A stretch of DNA of 64,000 nt from JAEUMD01 sp036768475 (GTDB lineage: Bacteria > Pseudomonadota > Alphaproteobacteria > Rhizobiales > Hyphomicrobiaceae): positions 62,001 through 126,000 of the forward strand of contig DAIPMW010000007.1 of assembly GCA_036768475.1 (NCBI GenBank), given 5' to 3'. The position numbers and the translations under genes were made by a program. The notes under the pieces were generated by a model. The model was given only the letters and a program-made list of their open reading frames with translations. It was not told where the DNA came from and did no database searches. Of this stretch, positions 60,313 to 64,000 are shown piece after piece; position 1 is the first letter of the stretch; every line of letters begins with the position of its first letter.

Positions 60313-61302
60313 GTGCGTAAATTGGTCCGCTATGGTTTCGTGCCATTCATGATGCTGGCGCTCAATGGAGCCGCCTTCGTCATCGTCTACTACGGTCACT
60401 CCTACGCTTGGCTTGCGTTGCTCCTCGCGCTTGCGCTTGCGGCCGTCTTCGTAGCCGAGCGTGTCTCGCCAGCCTTCGGAATGTGGAATGAGGATCATGG
60501 CGATAATGGCGCGACGATCGCCCATGCGGTCGTCTATGAGGTTTCCAACATCAACGGCGTGCTGCTCATTCCGGTGATCGTCTGGCTGTTTCCGTTCCAG
60601 GGCATCTGGCCGACCCATTGGCCGCTGATCGTGCAATTGGCGATGGCGCTCGTGGTTGCCGATTTCGTCTTCATGATGGTGCACTACGTCAGTCACCGCG
60701 TACCGCTGCTATGGCGGTTGCATGCGGTACATCACGGTGTGCCGCGCCTGTACGGCCTCAACGGTCTCGTCCGCCATCCGCTACATCAGACGCTCGACAT
60801 GGTGCTCGGAACAGCGCCACTCGTCATTATGGGGATGACGGTCGAGGTTGCCGTGCTTCTCGGCTTTGTGGTGTCGATCCAACTGCTGGTGCAGCATGCC
60901 AATGTCAATTACGTGCTGGGGCCGCTGCGCAACCACCTGGCGATCGGTCAGCTGCATCACCTCCACCACGTCAACTGGGGCAAGGAGGGTGACTGCAATT
61001 TCGGTCTTTTCCTGACGGTCTGGGACCGGATGTTGGGAACGTTCCAGCCGGAGCCGTCGCACCCCATTCAGGCGCACGACATGGGCGTGGATGAAGTGCC
61101 GGATTTCCCGAAGGGTTATATCCAGCAGTTGATTTTCCCGTTCGTCTATCAGCCAGGTGCTGGCGTGCAGTCGGGTCTGTTGCCGTCGCATGACGCGCGT
61201 ACGGCGGCGCAAGACGCGGGAGGCGAGATGAGGCGCGCCGCCCCGCATATCGGACAAGGGGCCGGTTCCAGCGATCATCGGGACGCAACACCCGCGCAAT
61301 AG
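60313..61302 (+). CDS. Fatty acid hydroxylase / sterol desaturase superfamily membrane protein
   Basis: A ~329-residue membrane enzyme of the di-iron hydroxylase superfamily. About five membrane segments surround the histidine clusters HYVSHR, HAVHHG and HHLHHVNW, with HPLHQ between, giving the His-rich di-iron site. Related enzymes hydroxylate lipids or modify hopanoids and carotenoids; the substrate here is not predictable. The start is uncertain: GTG 60313 has AAGGTG six bases upstream and is preferred, while GTG 60271 would add 14 residues. The last ~50 residues are Gly/Ala-rich and poorly conserved. Repeat elements A and B follow the stop. Confidence 0.82.
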   Translation: MRKLVRYGFVPFMMLALNGAAFVIVYYGHSYAWLALLLALALAAVFVAERVSPAFGMWNEDHGDNGATIAHAVVYEVSNINGVLLIPVIVWLFPFQGIWPTHWPLIVQLAMALVVADFVFMMVHYVSHRVPLLWRLHAVHHGVPRLYGLNGLVRHPLHQTLDMVLGTAPLVIMGMTVEVAVLLGFVVSIQLLVQHANVNYVLGPLRNHLAIGQLHHLHHVNWGKEGDCNFGLFLTVWDRMLGTFQPEPSHPIQAHDMGVDEVPDFPKGYIQQLIFPFVYQPGAGVQSGLLPSHDARTAAQDAGGEMRRAAPHIGQGAGSSDHRDATPAQ

Positions 61303-61361
61303 AGCCTGATCGGCTGAGATGGAAGCACGACGGCTTCCATCGAAGCCGTGATTGAGGCTCT
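61302..61361 (+). repeat. Dispersed repeat family A, copy 3
   Basis: Begins GAGCCTGATCGGCTGAGATG and ends GTGATTGAGGCTCTC. Its core GATGGAAGCACGACGGCTTCCATC is hairpin-forming. Aligns with copies at 38318-38371 and 53602-53662 (reverse complement). It starts at the hydroxylase stop codon and is followed directly by a B copy, making a composite of about 135 bases between convergent genes. Confidence 0.8.
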
Positions 61362-61368
61362 CAAACAA

Positions 61369-61437
61369 TCTCAAACAAAGAGATAGGACAGGCCGAAACG
61401 GCCAGACGCGCTTCAATCAAAAACCAGACCTGCTCTA
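61369..61437 (-). repeat. Dispersed repeat family B, full copy 2
   Basis: Begins TCTCAAACAAAGAGATAG and ends CCAGACCTGCTCTA; aligns along its length with the reverse complement of 55070-55139. Its last bases reach the parE stop codon at 61435. Confidence 0.8.
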
Positions 61438-63459
61438 GATATCCAGGTCCTTGGCGAAGGCAGCGTGCTCCTGAATGAAGCGGAAACGCGCTTCTGGTTT
61501 CGAACCCATCAAAGCGTTCACCGCCTCGGCCAGCTCGCTTGGATCACCATCGCCGATCTCGACGCGCAGCAGCGTGCGGACACCGGGGTCCATAGTGGTT
61601 TCCTTCAGCTCTGATGCATTCATCTCGCCGAGACCCTTGAAGCGGCCGATCTTGGGTTGCGGCGATGCCTTGAACTCTTTGCGCAACAACTCGTCACGAT
61701 GGCGGTCATTCAGCGCGTAGATTGACTTGGAGCCCTGCGTGATCTTGTAGAGCGGCGGAACGGCCAGAAACAGGTGGCCATGCGCGATGAGAGGCCGCAT
61801 CTCCTGGTAGAAGAAGGTAATGAGCAGTGAAGCGATGTGGGCCCCGTCGACGTCGGCATCGGTCATGATGATCACGCGCTCGTAACGAAGGTCCTCATCG
61901 CGGTACTTGGCGCCTGTGCCGGCACCCAACGCGGTGATGAGGTCCGAGAGCAGCTGGTTCTGAGAGAGCTTGGCGGAGGAAGCGTTCGCAACGTTGAGGA
62001 TTTTTCCGCGAAGCGGCAGGACGGCTTGAGTTTCGCGCTTGCGTGCGCTCTTGGCGGAACCGCCGGCGCTGTCGCCTTCGACGATGAAGATCTCGGTGCC
62101 CTGGGCCTGCTTGATTGTGCAGTCGGCGAGCTTGCCCGGCAGTCGCAGCTGGCGCGTCGCGGACTGGCGGCTCACCTCTTTCTCGCGACGGCGGCGCATG
62201 CGCTCTTCTGAGCGTTCGATCGCCCAGTCGAGGAGCGTGTTGGCCTGCTGGGGATTGTCGGCCAACCAGTGGTCGAAGGCATCCCGCAGGGTGGTCTCGA
62301 CAATACGGACAGCTTCCTGTGTCGCCAGCTTGTCCTTGGTCTGCCCCTGGAACTCGGGCTCGCGAATAAATACCGAAAGCATCGAGGCAGCGGTCGCCAT
62401 GACGTCGTCGGAAGTGATCTGGCCCGCCTTGCGGTTGCCGGCAAGATCACCATAGGCACGCAGGCCCTTGGTCAGCGCCTGGCGCAGGCCCGTCTCGTGT
62501 GTGCCGCCTTCCGGGGTTGGGATCGTATTGCAATAGGAGCGCGAGAAGCCATCGCGGTCAGCGACCCAGGCGATCGCCCACTCGACGGAGCCGTGGCCGC
62601 CCGGCTTGTCGACGCGCCCGGCGAACAGATCTTTGGCGACGCGCGTGGCGCCGTCGATGGTCGCGACGAGAAAGTCCTTGAGGCCGCCCGGGAAGTGCAG
62701 CACGGCCGTGGCCGGCGTCGTATCCTTCTCGGCCAGCAGCGAGGGGTCGCAGCTCCAACGGATCTCGACGCCGCCGAACAGATAGGCCTTGGAGCGTGCC
62801 ATCGTATAAAGGCGTTCGGGTTTGAAGTGGCAGCCCTTGCCGAAGATCTGCTCGTCGGGTTTGAAGCGTATCTTGGTGCCGCGCCGGTTCATGATGGAGC
62901 CGAGCTTCTCCAGCTTCGTCTCGGCGTGGCCGCGCGAGAAAACCATGCGGTAGAGCTGCTGGCCGCGCGCAACCTCGACGTCGAGCTTTTCGGAGAGTGC
63001 GTTGACGACGGAGACGCCGACGCCATGCAGACCACCGGACGTATTGTAGGCCTTACCGTCGAATTTGCCGCCCGAGTGCAACGTCGTCATGATCACTTCG
63101 AGCGCTGACTTGGTCTTGAACTTGGGGTGCGGATCGACGGGAATACCACGGCCGTTATCGGTGACGGAGAGGAAACCCTCAGCATCTAGATGCACCTCGA
63201 TGAAGGTGGCGTGCCCGGCGACTGCCTCGTCCATGGCGTTGTCGATCACCTCGGCGAAGAGGTGGTGCATCGCCTTCTCGTCCTTGCCGCCGATGTACAT
63301 GCCTGGCCGGCGGCGGACGGGCTCCAGGCCCTCGAGAACCTCGATGTCGGCGGCGGTGTAGGCGTCGGATGCGTCTGCCGCCCCGCGATTGCGTGCGCTG
63401 GACTTGTTGCTCATAGGCCTGTCGTTGGTGGAGAAGAGGTCGCCAGTCGAGTCGTCCAT
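61435..63459 (-). CDS. parE: DNA topoisomerase IV subunit B
   Basis: ATPase subunit of topoisomerase IV, which separates daughter chromosomes. The 674-residue product has the GHKL motifs EVIDNAMDEAVAG, DNGRGIPVD and GGLHGVGVSVVNALS, then the TOPRIM domain with EIFIVEGDSAGGSAKSAR and the acidic MTDADVDGAHI. The length and the KLSQNQLLSDLITALGAGTG stretch fit ParE rather than GyrB (about 800 aa). The reading frame is open upstream to 63708, but ATG 63459 with GGAAC upstream gives a normal N-terminus. The opposite-strand frame through this gene is not coding. It converges with the fatty acid hydroxylase gene. Confidence 0.95.
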   Translation of the reverse strand: MDDSTGDLFSTNDRPMSNKSSARNRGAADASDAYTAADIEVLEGLEPVRRRPGMYIGGKDEKAMHHLFAEVIDNAMDEAVAGHATFIEVHLDAEGFLSVTDNGRGIPVDPHPKFKTKSALEVIMTTLHSGGKFDGKAYNTSGGLHGVGVSVVNALSEKLDVEVARGQQLYRMVFSRGHAETKLEKLGSIMNRRGTKIRFKPDEQIFGKGCHFKPERLYTMARSKAYLFGGVEIRWSCDPSLLAEKDTTPATAVLHFPGGLKDFLVATIDGATRVAKDLFAGRVDKPGGHGSVEWAIAWVADRDGFSRSYCNTIPTPEGGTHETGLRQALTKGLRAYGDLAGNRKAGQITSDDVMATAASMLSVFIREPEFQGQTKDKLATQEAVRIVETTLRDAFDHWLADNPQQANTLLDWAIERSEERMRRRREKEVSRQSATRQLRLPGKLADCTIKQAQGTEIFIVEGDSAGGSAKSARKRETQAVLPLRGKILNVANASSAKLSQNQLLSDLITALGAGTGAKYRDEDLRYERVIIMTDADVDGAHIASLLITFFYQEMRPLIAHGHLFLAVPPLYKITQGSKSIYALNDRHRDELLRKEFKASPQPKIGRFKGLGEMNASELKETTMDPGVRTLLRVEIGDGDPSELAEAVNALMGSKPEARFRFIQEHAAFAKDLDI

Positions 63460-63848
63460 AGGCGTCGTTCCGGGGCAATTCGGCCATGTCGATTGGCCTA
63501 GAGGAGGCGCAACCCGGATCTGACGCTCAACGAGGCGTCCGGCGAATCTCTCGTGTCTGTCGTGTAGCTTCAGATGGCACGCGAGGCGGCGCGTTGGCAA
63601 GCTGGCGTGGTGTCGTCGTTGCAGTTGCGCCACTGGATGGAGATAGCGCACAGCGAGCCGGGGCTGTAATCGCGGTTTTCCGAGTATTTCGATGTCGTAG
63701 CGGGTCATTTACCAGGACCTGTGTCGTTGGTCAGGCAAGCAAGCGCTTTGATGCGGCTCGCGCGCTGGCCAAGTCCGTTATTCGTTCAAGACATTGATTC
63801 AATTATATTTTCCATACATATGCGCGCTCGACCTGGGTTTATGGTGCG
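63460..63848. other. Gap upstream of parE
   Basis: About 390 bases between parE and a truncated minus-strand gene. Contains the parE promoter region and an AT-rich stretch near 63795-63825. No gene or RNA recognised. The minus-strand open frame from 63708 that joins parE has no recognisable domain here. Confidence 0.45.
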
Positions 63849-64000
63849 CTATCCGGTGCGAGCCCGGATGAAAAATGCCAATGCTCCACCTGCCGCGCCG
63901 ACCACGGCGGCAAGTGCAAGGCTCCAATCGAATGCGGAAGTTATGTCGCCAGCCCAGATGGCCTTGCCGAGCATGTAGCTGACCCCGACGACGGAGCCGA
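63849..64000 (-). CDS. Membrane protein, C-terminal end only
   Basis: The minus-strand frame runs in from the right edge and ends at a TAG at 63849-63851. The 49 visible residues include YMLGKAIWAGDITSAFDW and a final membrane helix (LALAAVVGAAGGALAFFI) ending RARTG. This looks like the tail of a membrane protein, but there is too little to name it. Confidence 0.45.
   Translation of the reverse strand, partial: GSVVGVSYMLGKAIWAGDITSAFDWSLALAAVVGAAGGALAFFIRARTG

Noticed and set aside
63460..63708. N-terminal extension of parE
   Set aside because: The frame is open but encodes Arg/His-rich sequence with no ParE homology. ATG 63459 gives the expected start.

Overview
The window reads as a high-GC chromosomal segment of an alphaproteobacterium, most likely from the order Hyphomicrobiales and perhaps a Hyphomicrobium-like lineage. 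This rests on gene content: EipA/DUF1134, DUF2865, DUF1489 and DUF2059 proteins, a glnB-glnA pair, an iscR-led SUF operon with two cysteine desulfurases, an H3TH-type domain shared with rhizobial NuoE extensions, and an oxalate/formate-type MFS carrier. I see no insertion sequence, prophage, CRISPR array, rRNA or tRNA gene. Nearly all genes are housekeeping or conserved lineage genes, and noncoding DNA is concentrated in about a dozen gaps of 300-900 bases.

Layout. 1-8650: the end of a semialdehyde dehydrogenase gene, rpiA, two tandem DUF2059 secreted proteins, glutathione reductase, an SDR oxidoreductase, a YceI protein, a YbdK-type carboxylate-amine ligase and class II DAHP synthase. 8885-11988: nadE and gltX, overlapping. 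12049-19812: DUF2865, small secreted and DUF1489 proteins, a HisC-like aminotransferase, a gene-poor 0.9-kb stretch, then NadM/Nudix and NadV (nicotinamide salvage). 19927-23571: OxlT-like transporter, glnA and glnB, with a sigma-54-like promoter before glnB. 23973-29601: NAD(P)HX repair enzyme, a DsrC/TusE-fold protein without its usual cysteines, a hotdog thioesterase, a TPR protein and an L,D-transpeptidase. 29732-37190: an envelope block with EipA, small secreted and membrane proteins, a four-repeat BON-like/OmpA protein, a 33-residue membrane microprotein and a membrane-anchored protein with three H3TH-like domains. 37296-42854: hydrolases, tyrS, anmK and an M28 peptidase. 43437-51592: the SUF Fe-S assembly operon. 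51920-59975: cytochrome b561, a persulfide-dioxygenase-like enzyme, serA, a DEAD-box helicase, a hydrolase, a cytochrome c and a Tat-exported metallo-hydrolase. 60313-64000: a fatty acid hydroxylase, parE and a truncated membrane protein gene.

Themes. NAD supply and repair recurs (nadE, nadM/nadV, nnr). Fe-S assembly is complete in one operon, with an IscR-like site overlapping the promoter ahead of the regulator. Envelope maintenance is prominent. The most interesting undescribed unit is 32650-37190 (BON-like/OmpA protein, microprotein, triple H3TH membrane protein), where the microprotein resembles the membrane anchor of the next gene. Two families of short dispersed intergenic repeats, here called A and B, were found by comparing the gaps: A at 38318, 53602 and 61302; B at 12016, 31061 (partial), 55070 and 61369.

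All identifications come from reading motifs and translations by eye. No database search was run.
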